Source: Phoronis australis (taxonomy: Eukaryota; Phoronida; Phoronidae). From it: 60,000 bases of DNA. The notes beneath the pieces are model-generated. The model saw only the letters and a list, made by a program, of their open reading frames with translations, was not told where the DNA came from and did no database searches. The position numbers and the translations under genes are program-made. Shown one piece after another: positions 34,779-45,980 of this stretch (positions within the stretch are counted from its first letter, which is position 1; the number at the start of each line of letters is the position of its first letter). The DNA is taken from the NCBI GenBank assembly GCA_002633005.1, contig NMRA01000239.1:64001-124000 (forward strand). Direction: 5' to 3'.

Positions 34779-35614
34779 CGGTGATGGCCAATGAGGGCGC
34801 TACATGAATATTCAGCGGCCCTTCTGCGGCCGATAGAAAGGCTGGCGCAAGGACTGGAGCGGGGCTTTACGAATACCGACGATTGAACCCAACCGACTCA
34901 CATATTGACCCTAGGAACCTAGGAGCACCTATAGTGTTATTACAAGGTAAGAGTGACACTTTGCCGGAATTCACTACATGCAATGTGACTTTAATCAGTG
35001 TGAGGCATAATTCGCTGAAAAACTTCAAGACCATGAAGGCCCTGTGGTAATGGCCAACGTCTCTGCTGTTTAGTAGGCCTACAGAGACGGTACACTGACC
35101 ACCACTACGTCTACACTACTACGCTACTACAGCCACTAAGCACTTACACCACAGCACCGCCTGGCTGTGGCACAGGTGAGTGACGTCGACTGAAAGTCGA
35201 TGAGCAATTAACCAGTAAATTAAGATGAACAACAATTAAATTTTGTTGTCACAAAGTCACTAACTTGCAAAGATATTTCAACACAATATACGAGATTGTT
35301 AAGTTAGAATAACTCGCTCTAAATCTTACATTTATGTGAAGGTTGTTGTGAAGGTCACTCGAGATTTCACAGCACAAAGATGGAGGGCAGAAACACGTAT
35401 TCGACAACTGGTTGTTATTTAAAAATTAACGATTTTGAGAACTTATAACAAATTATAAATTCACAAAGCGTTGAATTAATGTTTTTAATAACACATAAAT
35501 CTCCTTTGGTTGAAATCACGTCAGCAAAGTCGTTACCAGTGACAAAATCTTTGTCAGTTTGAGGGTGTGTCACGTATAGGAAAGGCGATTGGCGAAGTCA
35601 ATTGAAATGATCTC

Positions 35615-36171
35615 GCTGGTTCCCTGCGTGCCGCTAGGTGGGGCGGTAGCCGCGCCAGCACGCAGGTATCACTTAAATTTCCTCTGTAAATTTTTTTACA
35701 CCGGCGTTTCTGATTGGCTAGTCGAATTCTCAACAGGCAGCGCTTTGCGCAAACAAACTGGCATGACTGATGGACTGAAGTGTAAATGTGGTCTGTTGTA
35801 CAGACAAATCGGTGCTTAAAATTATGTTCAGGAAATGTGAAGCCTAGAAATTGTAATATTGAGCCTTTTCGGAATACATCTTTTGACTGTCGATGACTTT
35901 TGTTTACGATAGTGTCCTTATACAGTATGAATAACACACCGGTTAAATCGGCCACATAATATGTGTTTATTGTGCATGTATGTGCTTCAAGCACGCGGCC
36001 ATTAAACATCACTTCAGAAACGACAAGGCTAAACTTCGTTCACAGTCCGCCATTTTTTCACGGTGTTGTAAAGCTAACCAATGACTGCCAAGATTACATC
36101 GACCAATGCTAAAGCACGTGCCACTAGGTGATACCTGCGTGCTGGCTGGGCTAAGCACGCAGGGAACCAGC
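35615..36171. repeat. ~560-bp element with compound inverted-repeat ends
   Basis: Left end 35615-35672 and right end 36128-36171 are inverted copies: GCTGGTTCCCTGCGTGC pairs with GCACGCAGGGAACCAGC, and CCAGCACGCAGGTATCAC pairs with GTGATACCTGCGTGCTGG. Each end is itself partly palindromic. A 152-codon minus-strand frame crosses the element but resembles nothing known. Confidence 0.7.
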
Positions 36172-37009
36172 AAGTTGAAATGATTTGACCTATTTATCAT
36201 GACGTCACCGGTGGTTTTAAATATGACCGGCTTCATTTCGTCATTTTAATGTATTAAAATACATTTTTGGCCGCCTGGTTGCTATCTTTTGACAAAAGTT
36301 TTAGCTTGGAGATCCAACTGAAAACAGTGGCAGAGATTATCTTTGTCAGTGAAACTTTAGAAATTAGCTTTTGAGAGTATTAACAAACCGAAGAAGAACA
36401 CGAGCTTGGCAACTTTCACTACTCAAGTGTAACAGGAGTGCCCTGGACATGATTATGTAACAACGGGGGCGGTATCTACGACCAAGGCGCCCCGATTTTA
36501 CGAGCCCGGTGCGGACTGAGGGTGATATTGAAAACTAAAAGTTACAAAAGGAAAACCTCACTGCAGACTATCTGATATCTAAAGTAGTTGCTTGCTTCAG
36601 TAAGCCTAGTTGTTATACCAGAGAAAAGACTGCACGCAGTAATTAACAAAGGAGACGGATCATTGAGGTAAGATCCGGTTTCTCTAGTGAAAATAGAGAA
36701 GGCCAAGCTTGTTGTGAACTTGACTTCAGGGGGACGGGGTGTTGTGGCGGCGAGTGTGGGGGTGGAGAGTTTTCAGTAGACTGCTGTGACCAATTGTGGG
36801 GTGTTGTGAAGTTCAAGTGTAGGGTATTTGTTGCCCGTGCTGTTGTGGTATGGTGTGGCACCTAAATACACGTTTTTATTGACATTTATCGGAGCTGGAG
36901 ACCCCTATAAAATTATGACACGGAACGAGGAAAATCGAGACGAGGAAATATGTAGAGAGCCAGGGTGGCCGGGTCTCATACGCATAGACATGCGCAAGCC
37001 GTTCGTGTG

Positions 37010-37195
37010 GGACCATTGTACTCATGACCTGGTACATGCATTTTCATATGCTTTATTTTTTATAAAAACCGCTCTAGGAGCTAAAGACTGCCGCACTCAA
37101 TGGTCTGTGCCCCAGTCTCTCGGAACCCACGACCTTGCAGTAAAGGAAGCGGACACCTACATGTATCACACTAGGCCACACGGCTGCCTCCTCTA
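37010..37195 (-). repeat. tRNA-derived SINE
   Basis: Read on the minus strand, GTGTGGCCTAGTGTGATACA (A-box-like TGGCCTAGTGTG near 37182-37171) is followed about 50 bases on by GGTTCCGAG (B-box-like, 37127-37119) after CTTTACTGCAAGGTCGTGG. This spacing is typical of the tRNA-like head of SINEs. The body continues toward lower coordinates with an unclear end. The head is not an intact tRNA. Confidence 0.65.
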
Positions 37196-39215
37196 AACAA
37201 TGAATTAACATATTCGTTGTTTTGGATTGATGATTTTGCCGTGCTGAACGTCCAAGTTTAAATTTTTTAACGCGCGTGAAAAGTTAATTTGTGAAATAAA
37301 ACTATTATCAGACCAAGAAACACCCCGGCATTATCAGGCCGAATTCCAAACTGAGGAACATTTCCTTTTGACCTTGAGTTCAAAATTCACGCCACGCAAA
37401 ATGGATGGCACTGGCAATGGACCAGTTTCAATACCCTCTTTGCGGCAATATGATAGATCCAATAAAGAGGTATGGTGGAGGTCAAATTTCTGGATTCTGA
37501 GGAAGAATGAAAAATTAAAACAAAAATTCTTCGCCCGGGTCTGAGAGCCCCAGCCCCCTTCTAAATAATACATCAATCATTATACACTCAAATGTAACCA
37601 GTTACAGGCGCAAAAAATACCGATACAGTTTGGCGCTTTTGAAGTTTGTGGATTTTCAACTGAATGGGAAATTCACAGCGAAATAATGAGAAAACTCCTC
37701 ATATTTTTAGTACAAAAACCTGAAAATTGTACAACTTTGCTTCTTGTGGCAGCGTATTATCAAAATGTAATATACTTAAATCTTCACCGATTACAAAGTA
37801 GCCGGTTGAAAGTTTATTTCAGTTCAGCAAACTTAAGTTTTCGGTGTGGAAATGAAATAACGGGAATTGGGAGCACTTTAATCACTCCAAAAGGTTACAT
37901 CTGCGTGACTAAGTTCTGTTGAAAACAGTCCAATCGTACAAAATAGTAAGGCAAAGGTAGGTCTTTCACCGTAAAATATTGGTGAAAATAATTTATACGC
38001 AATTCTAAACTCGACATAAACCCAGAAGAAACGCATTGTTAGCTTTTATATTGGCACGATGATAGCACTCATTTTATTCTATGGAACAGAAATATGGGGT
38101 ACTTGCCATAGAAAAGAAATTGAAAATTTGTGTAAATGGTTACTATCTACTGGTATTAAGACGACCAACGCCATGGCAAAGGGAAAGTGGCCGTCATGAT
38201 GACTCTGTGTAGGCCGATTAAATACGGCGGTCTCGCCGGGTCGACAAAACCCTCTGGTTTCATATAGTCACACGTTTTCGAAACAAAAGATAGTTGTGGG
38301 AACGTGTTGAATGATGCTGCAAGCGTAAAAAATAATACCTCGCATCCGCTCACCCAGACGTTCTCGTTTGACTGCAAGGAAAACAATGCCCATTCCTTGC
38401 ACTCACGCCAAATTTTTTTCTCCACGCATTAATATTGGGAAAAGGCTCCATTGGCACATTCTTCCATTTGCCTTTTAAATCGACCCCACTGACTTCGAGC
38501 ACATGCTTCTAGATAAACGAGCTTCAATCTTAGAAAATTATAATGATGCGGGAAGAAATGAAAACATGTAAGAACACTGTCGCGAAAACGCGTCATATTC
38601 GCCATGTCACCATGATGGTCTAAAATTCACTGAGGTAGCTATCCAGCTTTGCTGGCCCAATTCAGACGCTGGTACTGTCTATCAGGTAGCCAACTTCACG
38701 CTTAACAGAGACTCCAAAAATTTCGTCTCCCAACCAAAGTCTATTGACACTTGCGGGCACGAAAAAGTTTTGTGCCTCTCGCCACTTCCGTTTCGGTCCA
38801 ATAGGCAAAGTTCCAAGGTATGACACAAATAAGTCTAGTGCATTGTGAAACATGTCTATCAAGAGATCCTTCTCGAATTATTAGCCTGCATCATTCCAGT
38901 ATTTGTGAATTGTTCAATATGTAGACGCTTCCCCTCACCAAGCCACGAATATTGACCAATCAGACTATTTTAATGTATAATTTTTGGATAGCTGCACAAT
39001 TACATTGTAAAAACTTTTGTAGCGAAGTGGGAAAGCCAAAGATTCCTCAGGAGCTTCGACGAAACATGACATAAATCTAAAGTTTCCATTTCACCAGACA
39101 ATTTGCGGTCATTGTTTCTGTATTTGTTTATTTAAGGTAAACCATTTTTGCCGTGCAAAAGTCATAATCACAAACTCTGTCCAGCAACAACTTTCTCATT
39201 GTCTCCCACAATTAT

Positions 39216-42200
39216 TTAATATTGATGATTAGCTTGGAACAAGGATTGGTCAGCTGCTGTGCCTTTCATTCCGCCACTGTATTTACCCAAAGAGGCGTCA
39301 CCATTCGCCTGAAACATACACATAACATATACTATTTTAGATAGCTATACTAGACGAATTGGGAGAGTTTCAACAATTCTTATTAATAAGTTAGGTGTGT
39401 ATGGATACACTCCATTAAGATGAGAAAATAACTGGTTGTGTTCTGCGGGCTTTGTCATGAAGTCTGAAGGGATGACAACACTTTTGCGTCATACGAACCA
39501 GTTTATGTTTTAGAGAGAGAGGAGACAGTGTGGCTCAAAGGTTTGAGCTCTGGACTCCCGTTTGGGAGACCCTGGTTGACAATCGAGCATTGCACAAAGG
39601 TTCCTGCTCCACTCGAAATTCTGTCTTATTCGTGAATGTATGCAAAAGCGTGAAGAGGAACCTGGATATAATGCGAAAGGGATTTCCGGGGCTGTACTCA
39701 TATTTTTGTGTTTTAGTCACAATTGTGTATTTTTGAGAAATTTTAACTGTCGTCTTACATCTAAACACGAAAAGTTATTTCTGATCAACACACTCACCGT
39801 TTTTCAACCCTCAGATCAACATCATCAAAGTTATACTTTTAAGAAACAGTAGATTCACATCACTTTGTAATTTAGCTCAGTGTTAATTTAGTCCAAAATG
39901 TGGTAGACTGTTTAGGGGAAAGTTAACCGCCGCATCCGATTCTGCGTTCAAACCCAACCAAATCTTTATTTTTTGCTCCAGGAATCCTTAAGTTATGTGT
40001 TTGCATGATGCACTCAGCGAGTCCTACCTTAGCCCTCTTCAACAGCTCGTCTTGTCCTGCTTTCACATTGGCGGGTTTTCCTTGCCAGGCTTTCAACACG
40101 CTAGCCTGGAGGGCCCGTCCATAAGAGAAGGTTAGAGCCCAGGGCCTCTTAGTGTCCAGTTTGTTCATGCCATCGAGATTCACCGTGGCTTCTTCTTCAG
40201 ACTGACCGCCAGATAGGAACGTGATCCCTAGCCAAAACATAAATAGCGGCATACCTTATATTAAAGCCGAACATGAGAGTCGAAATGCTACTGTTAAAAG
40301 AGGCATGTCGCCCTGTTTTAGCTCGCTAAAAACTTAAAATCGAATTTGGACTTTTACGCTCATAAAATTGGTCTCGTGATACTTCTTACCGTGATAGGAT
40401 TCTATGATTACCAAGAACATTGGAATCGACCAGCGACTCGTACAAACGCTTCAGAGTCAGTTGGTTATTTGGGTTAAAGTGGCTTAGAACGCGAAAACAG
40501 ACTAGAATTGCGTTATCCAAAGTGGTTCTCTGCCATTAAAACCGAAGTCAAACGATTCACCAGGTATTTTTACCGTTTGTTCGTAAAGATTTTGAATTTC
40601 TGTTGATGGCAAAGCGTTTTCCTTTAGTATTAAAAAAACGATCTGTCACTTCGTTGATTTTCTCCCAGAAAGCAACGCACGTCTCCTTATTTGGTAAAAC
40701 AAGACATAAACGTAGCACCTTTCCCTTATATGGAAAACTTGACCTTTGACCTTTGATGTAAACAAAGCAATTATAAATTTGGGAAATGTTTACTGGACAC
40801 GTCTTTGAACGCATGCGCGCATACATATTATTAGAGGCGGAGAATGAGAGTTTATATTTTGTATATGTTTCAAACATTGTAAATCTGATTTTTCTAAAAA
40901 TTCTTGCAATATTACATAGGCGGCGCACCATAGGGGGCTGGGGGGCACTATAGCCCTCATTTTTTTCAGTGGTACGGGGCCCATGGTCTGTAGGCGGTAC
41001 ACCACAGGGGAGCTGGATGGCTTTAGCCCCCACATTTTTCAGTGCTGCGCCGCCCATGTATTAGAAGTGAATAACTCTCACATTAGCACCCCCAACAAGA
41101 TTGTCCAAGAGCTGTTTAAAAGGTATTTTTAACGAGTTTTCGCGCTCCATGCCTCTTTAAAGATGTGAATTCGAAAATGGCGCATTCTCGCGTTGCCTGT
41201 GATTTGAGTTACACACACACATCATAGGCGGATTTAGGGGGGAGCCCAGGGGGCCCGGGCCCCCCCCCCTTGGCTGCCGCAAAAAATAATAAAACAGTAA
41301 GAGCGTAGGGAAATGGTGAGTTTATTAATTAACCCCAGTAATTAAAATTATACGGATGAAAAAAGATTTAAATGTATGCAGTTTTAGTGTTGGGGGGGGG
41401 GNNNNNNNNNNNNNNNNNNNNNNNNNNNNNNNNNNNNNNNNNNNNNNNNNNNNNNNNNNNNNNNNNNNNNNNNNNNNNNNNNNNNNNNNNNNNNNNNNNN
41501 NNNNNNNNNNNNNNNNNNNNNNNNNNNNNNNNNNNNNNNNNNNNNNNNNNNNNNNNNNNNNNNNNNNNNNNNNNNNNNNNNNNNNNNNNNNNNNNNNNNN
41601 NNNNNNNNNNNNNNNNNNNNNNNNNNNNNNNNNNNNNNNNNNNNNNNNNNNNNNNNNNNNNNNNNNNNNNNNNNNNNNNNNNNNNNNNNNNNNNNNNNNN
41701 NNNNNNNNNNNNNNNNNNNNNNNNNNNNNNNNNNNNNNNNNNNNNNNNNNNNNNNNNNNNNNNNNNNNNNNNNNNNNNNNNNNNNNNNNNNNNNNNNNNN
41801 NNNNNNNNNNNNNNNNNNNNNNNNNNNNNNNNNNNNNNNNNNNNNNNNNNNNNNNNNNNNNNNNNNNNNNNNNNNACCTCCCCCCATTCGGTGCTATGCG
41901 CATCTACAATCGTGGTTCAGTTTGCGCAAATGCTTACAGCCGGACAAAATGTTGGGCCCCCCCTTGTGATATCCTAGATCCGCCACTGCACATGAGCGCG
42001 CGTGCGCGCGCACACACACGCACATAGACACATATATATGCGCGTGTGTGTGTATATGTATATGTATGTGAATCGATATTTTTACAACGAAGTGCAACCC
42101 GGTGACAAAAGTCAGTTGCTTTTCGACAGCAGGAATTTTCGAAAAGCAACTGATCAGACAGCCTCGATCATTTGACTTAACTGGTTCGGAGTTTGTTTCT

Positions 42201-44244
42201 CAGTTCAGAACACTTGAACAGAGGGAAACGCAATTAGTGTGGTAGTCTGGTGGTGGCGGAGGTAGTGAGTGGTGGACGCACCTGGTACAGCACAGGGAAC
42301 AGTGCGCTGCAGGGCCGTCACTGTCGCCCGGGCAATTTGTTCTGTTTTGTACTTCTTGGAGCAGGACTGTCCAGCGGTGACCATGTTGGGCTTAAGTAGT
42401 GTTCCCTCCAGATAGACGTTGTGCACCATCAGAGCACGGTAGACGTACGACAGGACGTTCTCGGTGACCCGTTGAGCTGTCTCCAGGTCGTGATCTCCAT
42501 CTGGCAAGACTTCCGGCTCAACTATTGGCACAATGCAGTTCTGCGAAAATTAGGTAAAATTCAAGTTATAGCCCATTATAAAATTTTTGACTGATAAAAT
42601 ACTCGAATCTTTTTTGACATAATGTGCCAAAAATGTGAAAACGTGATTGCTTTTCTTTTCAGAAGTAGCCACGCTAACAACTTGTTCCAATTATAGTAGG
42701 CCCTAACTAGTTCTTGGCCGATAACTCATAGGACGACGGTACTTAATTTAGAAATGCGTCGCTCAAAACGTTCAACGTCTCAAACGTTGTGCAAACTACA
42801 AACGAAGGCAGCCAATTTCCATTTGCAGCCACTTCCCAGATACGTACTTGTTGACAGATGCTAGCATATCTAGCTAGAACATTAGCATTCTCCAACATGG
42901 CTTGGTGGGACGGCGTGTGACCTCTGATCTTGAGCACGCAACGCCATTTGGCAAAATCGGCGCCATCTTTCTTATACTGGGCACACCTATCGCTGAGACC
43001 ATCCAAACCTGAAAAGGTTGCGAAAAGTAGCCTAGGTCTGTTAACCAAATGATGTGGGTGACATTCATTTGTGACAAATAAGCCAAGGCTTAACAAGCAT
43101 CATGGTGACTACCTCTCAAATAATTCGAAGAAAAGTCAAGGAATACTTAATGTGCAATTTATTTAAAGGGCAAAAAGAACAGTTTTTCCGGTAAAAGCAA
43201 ACATTATTGCATGAATTAATTTCAAAACATAGTTATGCAATACTATGACATTTTCTAACACTACAAATAATTCGAGATGTTCCCGAAAGTTACCTTGCGT
43301 GGTACACTCATCGTCAGTTCCGGCTAGTTTGACTACGCCCTTGTCCACTTTAATGCCAGGTATAATGCCCAAGTCCTTAAGAACTTTCGGAAACGGTGTT
43401 CCATCATCAGTCTTTTGGTACAAAGTCTCGTGAAATAAGATAACACCACTGATGTTGTTGGCTACACTTTTATCAGCCGTGAATAGCAGCTGTCGATAGA
43501 GACGGCGATTCTCTTCTGAGTTTTCTAATCCGATGTTGTTGAATCGCTTGCCAATCGTTCCTAGCCAGATATTTAACATACATTGATGAAAATCTTTTTA
43601 CATATGTAGAGTAGTTGACAATTGTGCAATTTTTAAAATCTCTCCAAACACTGAAAGTTGCCGATTTCGATCTAGGCCTACGGTAATTCAATGTTAGCAA
43701 CTTAGCAAATCACAGAGGCAACATTTAAAATCCAAACTCAAAAGTTATTTTGTCTACCTGATAATTGACAGACGAGGCTAAACTTAATAATTTTGAGTCT
43801 GTGCGTGCGAGTCTGGGACGGAGCTCTTACGTAAGACTTGCTGCTCACTTGGTTGACTTCACCAACGAGTTTCCCGTCGAACCTTCTCTGACGACCATCG
43901 AGACGCATAATTTTGAGGTTGAATCATTTCAAAAGAAAAAGGCCCATCTTCAAGAGAACTATGCAGTCGGGTTTCGTCTTCGGGGGTTTTAATAGTGTTT
44001 AAATAAATATACGTGAAGTTAAGTAACCTCAAAAGGGTTATGTTATGGTAAAAAATATTCGAAAGAATGATTTTTTTCACGATCCCCTCCCGCCACCTCT
44101 CCTCCCAACAAATGTGTTTTACGGTAAATTACCTTGAGATTCATCGGCTGCTAAAATGCCCTTCCCAGGTGCAACAATCCTTTTGGCTATGCTTGCTAGT
44201 TCTTTTTCTTGCTCGGGAGATAAATATTGGTAGAAGCGGGGCAT
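39216..44244 (-). CDS. fructose-bisphosphate aldolase, class I, paralogue 2
   Basis: Coding exons in reading order: 44244-44133, 43560-43294, 43008-42848, 42540-42282, 40227-40028, 39308-39216. They join to 363 aa. Exons 2-6 have exactly the same lengths (267, 161, 259, 200, 93) and phases as paralogue 1; only exon 1 differs, with [16 protein letters not shown] replacing [14 protein letters not shown]. Landmarks: LAADES with Asp34, FAKWR, VEPEV, Schiff-base Lys230 in [25 protein letters not shown], and terminal NHQY. An AATAAA on the minus strand near 39130 is the likely poly(A) signal. A 5' UTR exon probably ends at 44795 (GTAAGT donor). The assembly gap 41402-41875 is in the intron between exons 4 and 5. 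The gene arose by tandem duplication and looks active. Confidence 0.95.
39527..39700 (+). repeat. tRNA-derived SINE, plus strand
   Basis: GTGTGGCTCAAAGGTTTGAG (A-box-like) followed by GGACTCCCGTTTGGGAGACC and the decayed B-box GGTTGACAATCGAG. Order and spacing (about 50 bases) match a tRNA-derived SINE head. The body after about 39590 is AT-rich with an uncertain end. Lies in the last intron of aldolase gene 2, 219 bp from exon 6. Confidence 0.6.
40917..41058. repeat. tandem pair of ~70-bp G-rich repeat units (family R4)
   Basis: Two units follow the pattern GGCGG-CACCA-AGGGG-GCTGG ... TAGCCC ... CATTTTT.TTCAGTG ... GCCCATG. A third relative is at 47524-47590 (GGGCGGTACAACATAGAGGC ... TTCAGTGCTGCGCCAGCCATG) and a fragment at about 44929-44951. 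Non-coding. Confidence 0.6.
41223..41988. repeat. G-rich element with hAT-like ends, containing the assembly gap
   Basis: Left end CATAGGCGGATTTAGG and right end CCTAGATCCGCCACTG are inverted, with GGGCCC-rich subterminal tracts on both sides. The interior reaches a run of G, then the gap, then a C-rich start. Homopolymers probably stopped the assembly. Target duplications are unclear. Confidence 0.5.
41402..41875. other. assembly gap of 474 n
   Basis: Unsequenced stretch between a G-run (41392-41401) and ACCTCCCCC at 41876. Reading frames across it are meaningless. Confidence 0.99.
41989..42072. repeat. alternating purine-pyrimidine tract
   Basis: Runs of CG, CA, TG and TA steps (GCGCGCGTGCGCGCGCACAC and so on) make up most of about 80 bp. 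Such tracts favour Z-DNA. It directly follows the hAT-like end. Confidence 0.8.
42113..42152. repeat. hairpin with 14-bp perfect arms
   Basis: CAGTTGCTTTTCGA at 42113-42126 and TCGAAAAGCAACTG at 42139-42152 around a 12-base loop, 130 bp downstream of aldolase-2 exon 4 on the minus strand. Confidence 0.75.
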
Positions 44245-45979
44245 TGTGATAAGCTATGGAAACAAAAAATTTACTGAAGAGAAATGAATTTGTCGTCACA
44301 GATATAAGTTTACTGCGTCATAATGGATTAAAAAATTCTGATGTCAAAAACAAAAAATGCAAACAGCGAAAACAGATTTAGTGCGTTGCCTGCAGTTGTT
44401 TTCATAACAGTGACAGTTTGTGACTAATTTGACTCGAACATTCTGCTGTTCAATCAACGGTCGTTACTAATTTGATTTGATCATATATTAAAAGTCACTT
44501 TTTATACTCTGCACACTTTTTGTTTTTTAACATAATAAAGGTATGTATACGCAATGTCATCAATCCTATTTTAATCCGGGGTGCAAGGGTTTTTCAATTT
44601 TTGTCACCTGGGTGAAATTATTTTACGGTTTTCCGTGCGGAATTTTTTTAAAACTTGTAATTCGGTCTCATTGAAAACTCTACGCGCGTAGTTTGTCTGG
44701 CATATTCTTTTTCGTGTTCCGTGTTTAAGCTATTTCATAAACTCAATTATTTGTTAAATCTTCTTGATTTTGGTGGTTTCGATAAGCTACTTACATCGTC
44801 ACCATGTGAGCACTTCTAAAGCCGACGTATACGATTATCGGCATTTTGAAGGCCACAAATGTATTGGCTGCGCGAGGAGTGTGATCCGAATGTTTCTGCT
44901 AAGATGAGAACTGTACCACCTGTGCTACATTCAGTGCTGCGCCAGCCATGTTTCGTTGTAGGCTTAAAAAACTTGATGAGCAAGCAAAGGAACCGGCAGA
45001 CGACTGCTGATTATATGGAGAAGTTTAGTAATTCCTCTATTCAATAAAACTTCACAATGTTAAAATTTTCTTTAATCGAATAATATCAAATTAAGCACTT
45101 GAATGAACGTGGAAACCCATCCCCACCTCTTTCCACACCATTAGTTACATTTTAGTAAATCCAAAAAAAGTAAATTAAAACACATTTGTTTTGAAAGCGG
45201 AGGCTACCTTTTTAAAAGCTAAATTAAGTTTTATATTCTGAGTAACTAAACTGGAGAAATCAATGAACTCCAGAACTCCTGAGTATTCCACTGGTGATAT
45301 TCATTCACACAATAAGAATGACACACATCTAAGTCTAACGAGAAGAAAAGAAACACAAGTGAAAAATATTTTTACAAGTATATTTTATCATGGTGATGGA
45401 TTGATATTACAAGTTCCTGTATTCTAATACAACTCAAAATAACTACACAGGATTTTCCATCTGGAACTATAAGGCAGAGTCAAATCGAAGACTTTACACT
45501 TCTCTTTTGCATAAAAGCTGCTACAACGGACTGTCAAAAACAACAAAACTGGGGTCTGTTCCATGAAAAGTGACTTAAGACTAAAGACAGAAATTTAGTC
45601 TTATGCTCCTTATTCACACTTATTGAACTAACGATTAGCATTGTTATTATTAGTAGATCACAACTTAAAATAAATTGTACACACTATCTCAATTGCAAGA
45701 AGTTATGGGTATATTCTCAGAGAATTTATGTTTTTGTCAAAGTGAGATTTGAAAATTTTTCAGAAACAGTTGTGTGGAGCATAAGACCACATTTCATGCG
45801 CGCACCCAGGGGGGGCTCGAATTTCTGTCAAAGTGGACCTTTTGCTAACAAAAAAGCGGGAGGACTGAAAACAAAAACAGGGTACCACCTTAAAGTCTGT
45901 GAACTGCACTTCTGCGCCTTTTTAGTGGAATTTTGTCTCGTTTTCTCGGACCTTTTTACCGACTTCGCCAAATGGGGGG
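43907..45979. repeat. first copy of a 2.1-2.65-kb duplication with aldolase-2 exon 1
   Basis: Aligns with 45981-48630, the copies meeting at a lone n (45980). It contains the ATG exon and the upstream region of aldolase gene 2. It lacks a 549-bp segment present in copy 2 at 47016-47564. Confidence 0.85.
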
Positions 45980-45980
45980 N

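Noticed and set aside
35554-36012. 152-codon minus-strand ORF
   Set aside because: It lies across the inverted-repeat element at 35615-36171, shows no domain, and its composition is not exon-like.
40557-41057. 166-codon minus-strand ORF in an aldolase-2 intron
   Set aside because: Its first third is the G-rich tandem repeat R4, and the rest has no recognisable domain or exon borders.
41325-42027. Several frames of 160-220 codons on both strands
   Set aside because: They are open only because they run through the block of n at 41402-41875.
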